DNA of 64,000 nucleotides from Chrysomallon squamiferum (GCA_012295275.1 CM022672.1:9416404-9480403); one strand, 5' to 3'. Positions 51,378 to 63,490 are shown, numbered from the stretch's first letter. The notes: generated by a model not told the origin, from the letters alone. Numbers and translations are program-made.

Positions 51378-51648
51378 AACAGTGGCAGCTGTCACCGTAC
51401 TGAGACTGCGTTTGATTGGGCATCAATCACAGTGGCCAGAACGGAGAATAAGTTCCGTTATTTTCAGCACCACACTTACGATAACGATCAGTTTAATATT
51501 GACTGGCTGGAGGGCAAGCTCCGCGGCCGAGTCTTTATGGCCAACAATAGGCCACGAAATTGGTGATCAGCCATTACTTGTGGAGCCATGTCGTCAGAGA
51601 GACGGATATCACGTTTATGACGGGAATATAGAACATGTATGTGGGTGA
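51378..51648 (+). CDS. Possible exon(s) with protein-like frames, unrecognised
   Basis: In a GC-richer, repeat-free patch, one plus frame reads CHRTETAFDWASITVARTEN, then KFRYFQHHTYDNDQFNIDWL and EGKLRGRVFMANNRPRNW before TGA (51564-51566). This is a strikingly protein-like mix with many aromatic and charged residues. The next frame stays open to 51648 and also looks protein-like at its end (GDQPLLVEPCRQRDGYHVYD), just before CAT|GTATGT, a possible donor near 51636. That suggests either one exon whose frame I misjudge or a frameshifted relic. Upstream acceptors are weak (GTAACAG, GTGGCAG near 51381-51390). No family is recognised. Confidence 0.28.
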
Positions 51649-51889
51649 AAACGTCAACGATGTGTGTTAATGGCTTACTGATAATAATTCAGGTCAGAAT
51701 TAGTTTATTTTCTTCTTCAATATTATAACACGGTGAAGTGTCGATGGCCATCTGGATTTCGTCAGCCGAATTTTGCAGTGTGTGATGATAACCTATTTTT
51801 GTTTTCTCTGTCTGTTTTATTACGTTCCGTAGAATGTATGAAATAAACCGATTTAATAGATAGTTGGGGTCTAGCGTGCACACACTGAA

Positions 51890-52705
51890 TTTAACAGATA
51901 GTTCTTGCCTAACGATCACATAGTGATTTTTAAAGACAGTATTGTCTAACGATCAAGTAGTAAATTCTATAGACAGTTCTTATATAATGATCACATAGTG
52001 ATTTTTAGAGGTAGTTTTTATCTAACGATCAAGTAGTGATTTTTACAAATAGTACTTATATAACGATCACATAGTAATTTTTAGATAGTTCTTATCTAAC
52101 GATCACATAGTGATTTTTACAGACGGCTCTTATATAATAATAATAGGAGTGATTTTTAGAGATAGTTTTATCTAACGATCTAGTAATGATTTTTACAGGT
52201 AGTTATTAACGATCATATAGTGATTTTTACAGATAACAACCACAAAAGGATATGCATAAATATTTTTGCCTAACGATTACTGACTGATCCTTTGCTGATA
52301 CTTTTGTCCTGTCAGTAATAAGCTGATATTTACAGATAATTCGATTCACTGATCTCAGAGAGATTTTCTCAGATACTTACGTTGTGCCGATCTTACAGTG
52401 ATTTTCCACGTATCCGTGTTGCCTAACGATCGCCGAGTGAATATTACTGAAAGTTTTAATTTAACGATCACAGAATAATTTGTATGGGCATTTCACGCCT
52501 AACGATCATCGACTGTTATTTTAGTAAACAGTTCTAGCTTAACGTTCGTAAGTGGCGGTTTTTCTAGATAATTCAGTCTAGCGATCATAAAGTGTTTTTC
52601 ACAGTTACATCAGACGAAACAATTACAGAGTGATTTTTTTTACGGATGCTCTCAAGTTCTGACCTTGCGACCCGAAAGCGATTTTTCACAGATAGTTCGG
52701 TGTAA
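51890..52705. repeat. ~38-bp minisatellite (TAACGATCACATAGTGATTTTTA)
   Basis: About eighteen to twenty units with starts near 51911, 51948, 51986, 52024, 52062 and 52098 (37-38 bp apart), continuing less regularly to about 52705. Many units carry ATCACATAGTGAT, a small inverted repeat. Units are well conserved on the left and progressively degraded to the right. Confidence 0.9.
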
Positions 52706-53000
52706 TGGCAATACAGTGTACTGTCTGTGGCATTTGCCGTTCTGAGGTCAGCACCACCTCTCTTGTACGTATGACCTCTCTCAGTTCATTCCACCCACAC
52801 TCAGAAGCCAAACAAGCACTCACACTGACACAGTCAAGGTTAATTTGAAAATCCCTCGATAATTCGGTCTACGTCGGTTATGATGTCGGAGATTAGACGC
52901 GATTCCCAGTGCTTTTGTAGACTGTTTCGCTTCGACATATGTATTACCAGAGTCTTTTTACGTCTGCTTTATCATGTCCAGGGCAGTTTAGTAGCTTACC
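52706..53000. other. Unique mixed-composition segment
   Basis: Repeat-free, with several CG dinucleotides and no convincing frame. Possible conserved element; nothing stronger can be claimed. Confidence 0.25.
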
Positions 53001-54275
53001 CCTCCCTAATTATCCCTGATTATTTGTTAATAACAGTTATGACAATGTCGATGTGATGATGATAGTAATTAATAATACAAAATTATTATAATCATCACCG
53101 TCATCTTTATTCTCATCGTCATAGTCATCATCATCATCTTCGTTATTATTATTATTATTATTATTATTATTTCTGCTGGAAGTTAGCAGTCTCATTACTG
53201 AGCTCATTGATTCGCAAGTAGATTGTATTGGGAAGACGCAGACAGAAATTACTCTATTTTTCAGACCGTGATCTTTGAATTAGGTTTTGTGACTTTTAAA
53301 GTTATATACGTTTGACCGCATTTAAATTCACATAGAAACGGTTATCATTCCAGTATTTGTCGCGAATAGTTGTAAGTAAATATATATATTTTTTTGTTTT
53401 TTTACTAAAGTTTAAACAAAAGGAACACATTTTAATAACAACAGCAATAAAAGATCCATAATATCACTGAAACATCATTATTATTATTATTATTATTATT
53501 ATTACTGTTGTTATTGTTGTTGTTGTTGTTGCTACTGCTGCTGCTGCTGTTTTTCATAAAATCATTGAAACATTATTATTAATATTATTATTATTATTAT
53601 TATTGTTATTATTTATCATCATCATCATGATTGTTATTATTATCACTTTCTTTTTTGACTTTTTTACAGGGTTTAATATCTGAATTTTCTGTGTTTACTT
53701 CTTTTGGGAGAGGTTAAGAGAGTGGGTGGTTGTTTCTTTGTGTGCTTCTTTCGTCGTTTGTTTTTCTTCCATTTAGACATTACGAAAGCAGTATTGTATT
53801 GGCCCACGTGTAAAAACAAAAAGAACAAAAAAAAAAAAAAAAAAATCATTATATATTTCTTCAAACTCTAAACCATTTCCTCTGCAGTTTGTAAACATTT
53901 ATTATTTATCTTCGTTTTAATAATAATATTGGTTGCCTTTTCTTTCTTTATCAGATTATTATTATTATTATTTTTTCTTTTCTTTTAATTTAGAAATAGC
54001 ATTAACGCCATTTAATGTCACTGTGCCATGTTACAGGAAGGTCATTATTTTTTTCATTGCTAATGGAAGAGAAGAACTGTCTCAATAATCTGATGATTTC
54101 TCTTATTTAATAACGTCTCCGACAGTTGTCGCCTGACTGCAAATAACTGCAGCTGTTCAGAAATAAAACTGCTATCAAATATTTACGACAAGGTGAAAAA
54201 AAAAAAAAATTTTACAACGAAAAACATGCATTAAGTCACTGGCAGTATAAATTAAATTAAATAAAACAGTATTAT

Positions 54276-54328
<53 letters not shown>

Positions 54329-54974
54329 AATAATAATAATAATAATAATAAAGCCAGAAGAATAGTATTAAGAAAATAAGTAAAGTTTTCAGGCTGGGTA
54401 TAAAAACAAATATTTTCTTAAAGACGCATATTTGTTCAAAGCACTTAAGAACTTATCTGAATAATGTTATGTATTATGTGCGTGTTATCTCAGTTTGCAA
54501 TGCACCATCGCCATTTTTCTTCACTTATTTACAAACGTTATAATTGTAAGCATGGCAAATGATGTAAAAATATGTTCGAGATGGTGAATTTTGGCTTTTA
54601 AATCAATGATATAAATTAAACGAATTAATAAAATTATATGCATTAAAAAATATATAGATATATATCCAAAAAAACAATTTAAAAAAAAAATAAATAAATA
54701 AAAGGATCAGAGTCCAAACTATAATTTTATTTATTTGGCCTAACTTTTTGTTTGAAAGCGGATTGCTTAACAAGTCTGTATTTGATTCTAATTCGTACGA
54801 GTGTCAGTAATAGTCGATTTCCGCATCTTAGAAAAAAAAAATCTAACCAAGTTAATGTTTTATACATTACATATAATTTATTCTCCACCTTCTAAATTTG
54901 TTTTGACTTTGGCATTACCGAATTCCTGTTGCTACTCCGCCACAGACACAAAGGATATTAAAACGCGATGTATC
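53001..54974. repeat. AT-rich DNA with several triplet arrays
   Basis: ATC/ATT triplets at 53130-53170; (ATT)n, (GTT)n and (GCT)n at 53476-53552; (ATT)n/(ATC)n at 53573-53640; poly-A at about 53829-53845; (GAT)n then (AAT)n at 54277-54351. No gene is supported. Confidence 0.88.
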
Positions 54975-55110
54975 AAACAAATCGAATTAAAACTGTTTGA
55001 CAGAGGCATCAAATTTAAATGGCTTAAACCATTTGAATTAAAACTATTTAACACTGACATGGAATTCCGGGCAATCAGACCAATGTGGTTAACACTAATA
55101 GGTTTTCTGG
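54975..55110 (+). repeat. 51-bp tandem duplication inside a 104-codon frame
   Basis: GAATTAAAACTGTTTGACA at 54984 and GAATTAAAACTATTTAACA at 55035 are 51 bp apart, and a weaker third unit follows. Because 51 is a multiple of three, the plus frame 54801-55115 stays open and shows a 17-residue repeat (IELKLFDRGIKFKWLKPF, then FELKLFNTDMEF). The first codon of the frame is not ATG and the leading part is unconvincing, so I treat it as a tandem repeat, not a gene. Confidence 0.6.
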
Positions 55111-55319
55111 TATGAGCGGTATTGCGTCAGTCTGACGTATTTAATTTACGTAAGTACAGTATAAAATTACTTAGCTTGATACCCAACAGAATCACTGTGC
55201 AGACCTGTTATGTTATTTTCTTTAATTAATATTTATGTAATGTATAATGTATATAGCTAAACGGGAAGATAATGTCTTAATGAAGTCTCATTTATTAAAA
55301 AATATGCACACGTTAGTGA

Positions 55320-55590
55320 GAACGTCTGCTACTGTTGCTGTTTCTACTGTCAATACTACAAGAACTACTACTGTGGCTGCTGATGCTTACTACTATTACT
55401 ATTACTGTTACTGATGCTGTTATTGCTGCTTTTACTCCTATTACCATTATTACTATTTCTACCATCACTATTACTACTACTAATGCTACTGCTGCTTTTA
55501 CTACTATTACTACAATAATAAAAATAACAACAGTAATAATAATAATAACAAAATAACAATAACAACAACAACAACAACAATAATAATAAT
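55320..55590. repeat. Interrupted (CTA)/(GCT)/(AAC) triplet array
   Basis: About 270 bp of triplets in one phase, CTA/CTG/ATT passing to AAT/AAC. Frames of 70-143 codons on both strands are artefacts of the triplet phase. Confidence 0.92.
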
Positions 55591-56120
55591 TTTGTTCTTC
55601 GCGTATTATTACCGACATGTGATAGTGCTGACAGATGCAGTCGACATTATTTCTTTTCTCATATGTCAGATTCGTGACATTTCCCACTAACGTTTCAAAC
55701 TGCAGAGTCGACGCTGGCACGTTTTGTTTTCTCGTTGCAAACACTGAAATCTGGCCGATTCCATGCAGAACACGAAGTTTTGCTCTTGCTATTAATTCTG
55801 ACTGATATTTCTGGCAAAGTCATAACTAAAAATGATAAAAGAGAAGACAAGAAGCTCTTCAAAGAACTGCTACGAACATCGCATGTTCTGTCAACATGTT
55901 AGTAATTATTATTATTATTATTATTATTTTTTTTTTTTTTTTTATTGAACTGCCAGATATTAAAAGTCCGTGACAGTCAGTAACAACACACTTTTTAGTA
56001 ATAAGACTTGAAGACGGGATCGTGAGGGGTGTCGATTTCGTCATTGTAAACTCTGTCAAGACAGTTGAGCTGAAAAGAAATGAAGAGGTTTGATGTTATT
56101 AATCCGTCTTTCTGTCAGTG
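55591..56120. other. Spacer with (ATT)n and poly-T
   Basis: (ATT)n then poly-T at 55900-55943; otherwise unique DNA without a gene. Confidence 0.7.
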
Positions 56121-56129
56121 TCTTGTTTG

Positions 56130-56402
56130 TCTACATATCTTTTTCATTATATCTCTCCCTCTGTCCTTCGTTCTGTCTACTCTGCTCTCCCTTTTTCTGT
56201 TATTATCCTTCTTTTTCTGTCACTTTTATTCTCTTTGTCTCTCTCTCCGCTCTCTCGCTTTCTTTATTTCTCTCTTTCTCTACTCTCACTTTCTATCTCT
56301 CTATTCTTTCTATCACTCACTCTCTATCTCTTACTTCCTCTCTTTATTTATCTCTTTATCGCTCTCTTCCTCACTCTTTTTTTCTCTGTATATCTCCCTT
56401 TC

Positions 56403-56456
<54 letters not shown>
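56130..56456. repeat. Pyrimidine-rich block ending in (CT)n
   Basis: Almost exclusively C and T on the plus strand for 320 bp, ending in pure (CT)n at 56406-56455. Three overlapping plus-strand frames of 133-165 codons (Ser/Leu/Phe) result from the bias. Confidence 0.93.
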
Positions 56457-56459
<3 letters not shown>

Positions 56460-56579
56460 GGGTGTGTTTGTCTGTGCAGGTGTTTATGTAAACACACACT
56501 ATTTCGTAATGTACATGAACACCAGCTGTTACCGCTTGTGTAGGTTTATTTCTGCTTTTAGTATTGATTCTTTTTAGCG

Positions 56580-56872
56580 CTAATAATGTTATAGCGGTTA
56601 TCATAATAATCATCATCCTCATCGATATCACTGTTACTATTATTGCTCCTATTGTAATTACAACTTCTACCACAACCAGTACATGCTACAATATAGTACT
56701 AATACTACTAATTGCAGTGGTGATGGTAACAGTACTATTACTCTACTACTACAAGTACCTCTGCTGTTGTTGTTGATGATGATGATGCTGCTACTACTCA
56801 CTACCAATACTACCATTACTACTACTACTACTATTACTATTACTATTACTACTACTACTACTACTACTACCA

Positions 56873-56959
<87 letters not shown>

Positions 56960-56960
56960 C
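56580..56960. repeat. Triplet array (ATC)/(CTA)n to (AAT)n
   Basis: Interrupted ATC/ATT/CTA triplets from 56585, pure (CTA)n at about 56815-56917, then (AAT)n to 56958. Poly-Thr and poly-Asn frames here are artefacts. Confidence 0.95.
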
Positions 56961-56999
56961 ATCTATTAATTTGCTTGTACTAATCTTGCCCGATTTAAA

Positions 57000-57480
57000 A
57001 AAAAAAAAAAAAAATCAGTAAAGCAAGCGCTGCTACAGATTCTAATCTAACGACAGCTGCTATGACGATCTTGCCGGAAACCGAGACACGTAACAGACAC
57101 TAAAACAAAACTAAGTGATCGAGCTGTTTTACCAGCCACTGATAACATAATGTTTTAACTGATTTTTTCAGAGAAAAAAAAAAAAATGTTTCAGAAACAG
57201 ATCGGCTAAATTTAAACTAAAAACTATTTCATGTCACATAGATCTGTTATGTCCACTCGATTTTTTAAATTTGTTATTTTATTTTTTTAATTATTATTAT
57301 TTTTTTTTGGGGGGGGGTATTATCGTGATAATCAGTATCCCAGCCTTTAGAATTACTACTACTATTACTACTACTCCGTTACTAGTACCACTACTACTAC
57401 TTCTACTATGCCTACTGATGCTACTATTACTATTGCCACCACCACCACTGTTACTACTACTAGTACTGTTATTATTATTT
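57000..57480. repeat. Poly-A and second (CTA)/(CTG) triplet array
   Basis: Poly-A at 57000-57014; interrupted CTA triplets at about 57345-57470; a short poly-G run near 57309-57317. Confidence 0.9.
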
Positions 57481-57559
57481 TGATCTTTAATTGCTTTCTT
57501 GTTTCTGTGTTTATTCATCTGTTCATTCCTTCATTTATTTTTTCTTCACCATCGTAATC

Positions 57560-58380
57560 ATTGTGACAGTTAGTATTGCTGTTTAATTTTGCGCACAAAA
57601 ACTGCACGGACTGCTTTTGTGTTTCATCCGGGTGAATGCCTTCTGCTAATATTTATCTTGGGCATGACGAAATAAAGGGAAATAACTCAAAAATACGCTA
57701 CATCTTTCGAAAATATACTTTTTCTTTATTTCAGCATAAATACTTTTCGATCAGGTTACATTTTGCCTAGAGTAGCAGATAAAACGTATATAACAAAATT
57801 TGTACCCATTAAAACACTTTGTTCAGTTGCTGCTGCTTTTGTGCTTCGTTGTAAGCGGCCGGTGTCGGCAAAAAAGATAAAATACTACACTGCCATGTGC
57901 CTTTTCGATTTGATACCATTTTGTCAGTTTTATTGATGGGTTGTTCAATTTATTTTCTAAGGAAATTCAGCGTCCTAATTTCTAGGAGCAGGGATTATAT
58001 CATTCTTCGTATTTTTTTAGATCTTTTTGCAAATAGACGTCAATGGATCGTTTAGACCGAGAGCGAAACAAATGGTTGGTGTCATTTTAAAAGAAATCCC
58101 AAACCAAATCAGAGTGGTTATGCAAATAAACGCACATCGCTGCATGGTATGGATGTAAATTAAATTAACTAAAGGGTAATAACTTTTCTCATTTTACGAC
58201 TCCTGCCCTCAGATATCCGTTAAAAATTCGCGTAGTTAACCTGAAAGTCATCTGGTACAAGACGGATCATAACAAGAAATATTACTGGCCACTTCTGAAT
58301 CAGACAACGCAATATCGTAAACCGTTATTAAACTTACTTAACGAATGTGATCGATACTACACATTCGCCATTGCTAGCAT
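57560..58380. promoter_or_regulatory. 800-bp repeat-poor unique segment with octamer site
   Basis: Little simple repeat. ATGCAAAT, the POU-domain octamer, lies at 58120-58127 in the context TTATGCAAATAAAC. The word AAAGGGAAATAACTC lies near 57675 and AAAGGGTAATAACT near 58171. No frame is convincing. It may include conserved non-coding sequence or a worn repeat. Confidence 0.28.
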
Positions 58381-58537
58381 GGACATTAAGAATTTTATTT
58401 GTGTTTTCTTATTATTTTGTGATGTACATTGTTATTATATGCAGACAGTATGCCATCAGTGCTATAATAGCAGTGCTTCTTCAGAAACAAACGTCTGCTT
58501 CCAGGAACTTAAATCGATTTATTTATTTATTCATTTA

Positions 58538-58589
58538 ATGTTATTATTATCATCATCGTTATTATTATTATTACTATTATTATTATTAC

Positions 58590-58653
<64 letters not shown>

Positions 58654-58665
58654 TTATTATTTTCA
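58538..58665. repeat. (TTA)n microsatellite, about 125 bp
   Basis: TTA/ATT triplets with few interruptions. The Leu-rich 115-codon frame is an artefact. Confidence 0.97.
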
Positions 58666-61240
58666 TCGATCAATATGTATGAGTGTAAAAGAAGTTATTT
58701 TTTTCCTAATACTTAAGTTTAGATAAGGCTTAACATTTGGATAACTCCTAAATTAAAGCTTTCTATCTCTGAAACCTGCATGCACCAACTGGTGAACCAG
58801 ATAAGCATCTTTCCAACAGATAAATCTTAGATATAGTCAAAGTATTCCTTTAAAGTTGTTGGGTCTGGACAGGTTTAAAGTGCTGTTTTCAGTAAACACT
58901 TACGAACTACTTAAGCTTAGACGTACAATCCCAGAAGCCGAGGAAATCTGTTGAAGATAATTGCCAGGTCGGTTCATTAGTAGAACGGTCAAAGATAAAA
59001 AGAGAAAAAAGTATTCTTGATAAATTGTTCTCAAAATTAGCCAGACTGCAAAGCCCAAGTACTGAGTGTGTTATTCAAAATGTCAGAAAGTATTTTTGTA
59101 TTATAACTATCTAGTTATATTAATACTGAATATACGTAAACTAGAAATTGACAAAACAGAGAAAATGGAAATTAAGAACCAAAAAAAGGAGAAATAAGTA
59201 GGTAGATGCATAGCAATCAGAGAGATAGTGGATTGGCAAACAGAAAGGCATAGAGGCAAATACATGGAGAAAGCCAGACAGAAAGAAATATATGGATGGA
59301 TGGATGGATGGAAATGTTGGTAGGTCGACAAATAAGTAGGTAGGTAGGTAGATAGACATACAGACAAACAGAAATATTAATTTCTTTGCGTTAACGTACA
59401 TTATAATAAGAAAATTAAATGTAAAAATCCTGTTTTGAACAATTAAATCGACTGTTTCTCTTTGACATTTCGTTTCACTCAATTATCGTGTAAACGCAGA
59501 AAAACAGTAATGCTTCGGGTATTATAAATGACTAGAAATTGATCCAGCGCATACAAAAGTTCATAAGTGTAATGTGTAGGCGAGACGTGGAAATAGATGT
59601 TAAATTAAGTACGAGATTTAAACATGTTGAGAAGAATAACCCATTAACATGAAGCTTAAAAATCTATTTCACAGTCTAAAGATTTAGCAGGTTAAATAGA
59701 CTGTATTATGTATTAATGAATATCTGCTTTTAAGTGGGATTTTATGGTTTTATTTAACTTGTACTGATCTATGTTTGTGTTTGTACGTGATATTTTTATA
59801 TCAGTGTATATATATGTATAATTGTGTGTCTACGTGGTTCTGTCTGAATTTAATTTAAGAGAAAGTGGAAGATTGAGAGAAATAGATAAAAAAAAACCAA
59901 AAAAAACAAAAAAAAAACACCCAACTAATGCAGGTACAGAGATATATTATCTAGAAAAAAAGAAAATTTCTACGGACAAAATTGGAAGCAGAAATGGAGA
60001 CAAACAAGAAAAAAGAAGAAGAAAATAACATGGATGAAGATATTAAGAGATGTGTTCGACAAAATCAAAGAGGCGGACAACCGTAAGACAACACGGCACT
60101 AAATCACGAACAGACGAACAAACTCGCAGACAGTCGGACGTAGGAGACTGCATCATGAAACATCATCTTTCGTTTTACGTATTTTCATTTATCAGTTCAT
60201 GCATGAATCTGTCGGAACATCGATAACGTCTTTTAATATTTTATTACTGTTAAAAGCTTTAGCGCTTTCTTAATACGTAGAGTCGTTTTAATTACGTAGA
60301 TGGAAATAACGTATTAAAGTGTTCTATTTTTTTTTTTTTTTTTTTGTATCTAAGACTGTAGTCACCGATGCTCGCTTGTTCAAACCAATTCAGTGACAGC
60401 GTTTGCTTTGATACACACGAGCACTTAGACCCGACTAGTCGATGCATTATTGACGCTTGGACTTTCTCCAAATAGAGCAGCGGAGTGCATTCAAGTCGCG
60501 AATTAGAGGTGTGGGTTTATGACTTTGCCTCAGGGAATACACGTGTCATGCCTAGAAATTGGAGTTGCTGTAATGATTGTACCATTTAATCGAATACATT
60601 TGTTACGTTTTTACAATCTTATAATTTATATGTGTGTGGGAGGGGGACACCGTTATTAATCTTTAAAGTGTACCTGAAAGTATAATCTAAATATGTTAAC
60701 GTATTTCAAGGGATACTGGAGAGCAGACTTTATAAATAATAAAGTTTGAAACAATAATTATTCATATGTCATCCCCTTTCTCTTGATATGTTGTATTTAT
60801 CTAATATTTTTTATTTTTTATTTTTATATATTTATTTATTTATTTATTTTTATTTTATTATTATTATTTTTTTTTTTTTTTTTTTTTTTTTTATTTAATT
60901 TTATTTTTTATTATTATTATGTTGTGTTTTTTTTTAAATTTAATTATACTGCAGAGATACGTTATCTCTTTCTCTCGAGTAGCTAAATACCACAGTATTG
61001 ATAAATATATAACAGATAACAGTTTTCTAAAGCATAACTGCAAACTTTTGAAATTATTTCACAATATTTATGTGTAGATATTTCACTTTAACTCATAGAT
61101 TCTACAGCTGTATCTGTCAAATCAGATCATTTATATGTTTATACCCTGGGGTTACGATAACAGTTAGTTCCTTCGAAAAATCTAGTTATTTGGAATCTCA
61201 AAAAGCCTTTCAGACCGAATGAATAAGCAAGCGAGAATCC
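58666..61240. other. AT-rich DNA with scattered tetramers and a small island
   Basis: GGAT and TAGG tetramers at 59280-59360; A-rich 59885-59930; poly-T 60327-60345. Positions 60360-60560 are GC-richer and unique, with an E-box CACGTG near 60541. T-rich/(TTTA)n at 60805-60945. No gene is confidently supported. Confidence 0.65.
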
Positions 61241-61270
61241 ATTGTTAACTGTTAAAACGGCCGATGCGTC

Positions 61271-61337
61271 ATCTCTATGGCAACCTACATGTTCACAAGG
61301 TCATTACAGGATTCGAAGACAATTTCGGAGCAAAGAG
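61271..61337 (+). CDS. Candidate first coding exon beneath an RFX X-box
   Basis: ATCTCTATGGCAAC at 61271-61284 fits the RFX X-box form RYYNYY-N2-RRNRAC. The ATG inside it (61277) opens 20 codons, MATYMFTRSLQDSKTISEQR, plus one base, ending exactly at AAAGAG|GTGAGT (GT at 61338-61339), a strong donor. Upstream sequence (61200-61270) has several CG dinucleotides. X-boxes usually lie upstream of ciliary genes, and overlap with the start codon is unusual; a 5'UTR exon is an alternative. No downstream exon in matching phase was identified; the poly-T acceptor at about 61430-61454 leads to an early stop. Confidence 0.28.
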
Positions 61338-61735
61338 GTGAGTGCAGTTAGGCCTGAATTATTTCTTTAAATTCTTTTCTGCGCTATGTTTCTAAAGCAG
61401 TATTCAAGTTTTGCAATGCATTTTCCCGTGTTTTTTTTTTTTTTTTTCTTCAAGAGTGCATGTATTTGTAACTCTGCATTCGAGGAAAGATTACGCGATG
61501 AAAAAAAAAATCTTGAGCAGAAATGATGGAGATGTGTTTGCCTCATTACTCGGTAACATATTCCTCATCGATTTTTTACGGCAATCGCCATTTTCAGAAG
61601 ATATATTTCAGATATCCCCGAGTCCAAATGTTACCACGTGCTAAGGCTGACAGAGACCTTGGACAAATGACAGAGTACATGTTTAGCGAAATTACACACA
61701 TCAGAACAAATATTTAATTATTTATATTTCATGTC
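61338..61735. other. Spacer with poly-T acceptor-like sequence
   Basis: Poly-T followed by CTTCAAG ends near 61454 and resembles a 3' splice site. Frames after it (61411-61644, 61523-61717) are not recognised. Confidence 0.5.
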
Positions 61736-62027
61736 AGGTAGTCTCTCTCTTTGTCAGTCTATCTCTCTGCCTATGTCTATTTATTTGTCAGTCTATTTCT
61801 CTGCCTATGTCTATTTATTTGTCTGTCTGTCTACATGTCTGTCTATTTATCTGTCTGTACAAATACACACACACACACACACACACACGCACATATACAC
61901 ATACACATACACATATATATATATATATACCAATCTATCTGGCCGTCCAAACATCTATGTCTGTAAATTTTATTTATCTTTTCATCTGTCTGCCTGTCAT
62001 GGAAAACAACATATTTTTCGTTTCTTT

Positions 62028-62063
<36 letters not shown>
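61736..62063. repeat. TCTG/TATT words, (AC)n, (TA)n and poly-T
   Basis: Pyrimidine-rich TCTG/TATT tetramers, including a tandem pair of CTCTGCCTATGTCTATTTAT units (about 61765 and 61800), then (AC)n at 61863-61890, (AT)n at 61914-61929 and a poly-T run of about 34 bp at 62030-62063. Confidence 0.94.
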
Positions 62064-62064
<1 letters not shown>

Positions 62065-63380
62065 TTTTATGTTGCAATTTTGTTCTTATTTAGATGTTTA
62101 TGCAGTACCACTTACTGGAAAGCAAAAACGTCTAGGTCATTACAACAATAGAAATAATTGTTTAAGTTATAAATGTTTTTTCTTAAATCTGTTTCCAACA
62201 TTACAATAATATATCATTATGGAAAAGCATCTCTTGACCTTTTTTGATAATACATTCGAATTGAATATACGCTAATAAATTTAAAAATCTGGAGTTACCA
62301 ACGGATTCATCGTCTTATGCATTCGCTGAAGTTTCCTGTCTTAATATTAGGTCATTCTAGACAAAATGTCGATATTTAATAATTCAGAGTAACGAAGGAA
62401 ACCGTATCCATCATGACTGTTATAATAATGTACGTCTAAGAACTCTCCAGCTAGCTCTAACGAAATGCCGCTATTGACTTCTTGATATTTAATCTTTCTA
62501 AATAACAGAGTCTAACTCAATTTGCAAAATTTCGGACATTTTCAGAAGAAAATTATATTTTATTGATTACTGTTATTATCTTTGACTTTAATAAATGTCC
62601 GAATGTTGTTGTTTTTTTACTCTTTGTTCTATTATTATTATTATTATTACTATTATTTTATTTATTTTTTTGTACCTTGCTTTTCGTTCGCAGTTTTATG
62701 AACATTTAATTTAGAAATGGATGTGTTGTTAAGTAAAACATTATTGATTATAGATTTAAGAGAAAAAATGTCTTGTCAATTTGTTTTCCATAGAACTACA
62801 GCCGGATACATTATCGTAAGCAAACAATAAAGTCATTCTTTGACAGGCTGCAATCTTAGGCATGGCCTTGTTTATCACAACAAACAGTTTCTACGTTTCT
62901 GTGCTTAAGGAAATTTTGTTTCAAAATAAATAAGTAATATATCTGTCTTGTATGTCTATCAGCCTGTCTGACTCTAATGTAATCTGTCTATTTATATGCG
63001 TGAGTGTGTGTGTGTGTGCATATGTCTCTCTATCTACATATCTGTCTGTCTGTCTGTCAGTGTTTCTGTCAATCAGTTTACACATCAGTTATCAACCAGA
63101 TGTTTTTCCTTCTGTCTTTCTCTCTCTCTCGCTCTACTATTTTCAAGATTCTTTGAGCCATATTAATATACGTTTATTTGTTTGTGAGCCTTATTGTATA
63201 CATGTCAGTATGTGCGTGTGTGTGTACGTAATTCTTGGATTATCTAGTCGTTGCACCATAAAATAGATCTTTTTGTACTGATAATAGCTAAATGTACCGA
63301 TATCAAAAAATGTTGTTGTTATTTTGTTGGGTTTTATCATCATCATTTTAATCATTATCATATCATCACAATTATCAATA
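62064..63380. other. AT-rich spacer
   Basis: Mostly unique AT-rich DNA. Contains short ATT triplets at 62632-62652, TG/TCTG tracts at 63003-63060 and CT words near 63112-63135. No gene is supported. Confidence 0.7.
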
Positions 63381-63386
63381 CACTCG

Positions 63387-63462
<76 letters not shown>

Positions 63463-63490
63463 GATTATTTATTTTTATTTTTTTTTTCTT
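63381..63490. repeat. (TTTA)n and (TTA)n microsatellite
   Basis: (TTTA)n at 63388-63424 joined to (TTA)n at 63424-63463, then T-rich sequence. Confidence 0.97.

Noticed and set aside
54801-55115. 104-codon plus frame as a gene
   Set aside because: It begins at a non-ATG codon, its first half has no protein character, and openness is largely due to the 51-bp repeat.
56080-56577. Three plus frames up to 165 codons
   Set aside because: All three reading frames are open over the same pyrimidine tract, which a real gene would not show.
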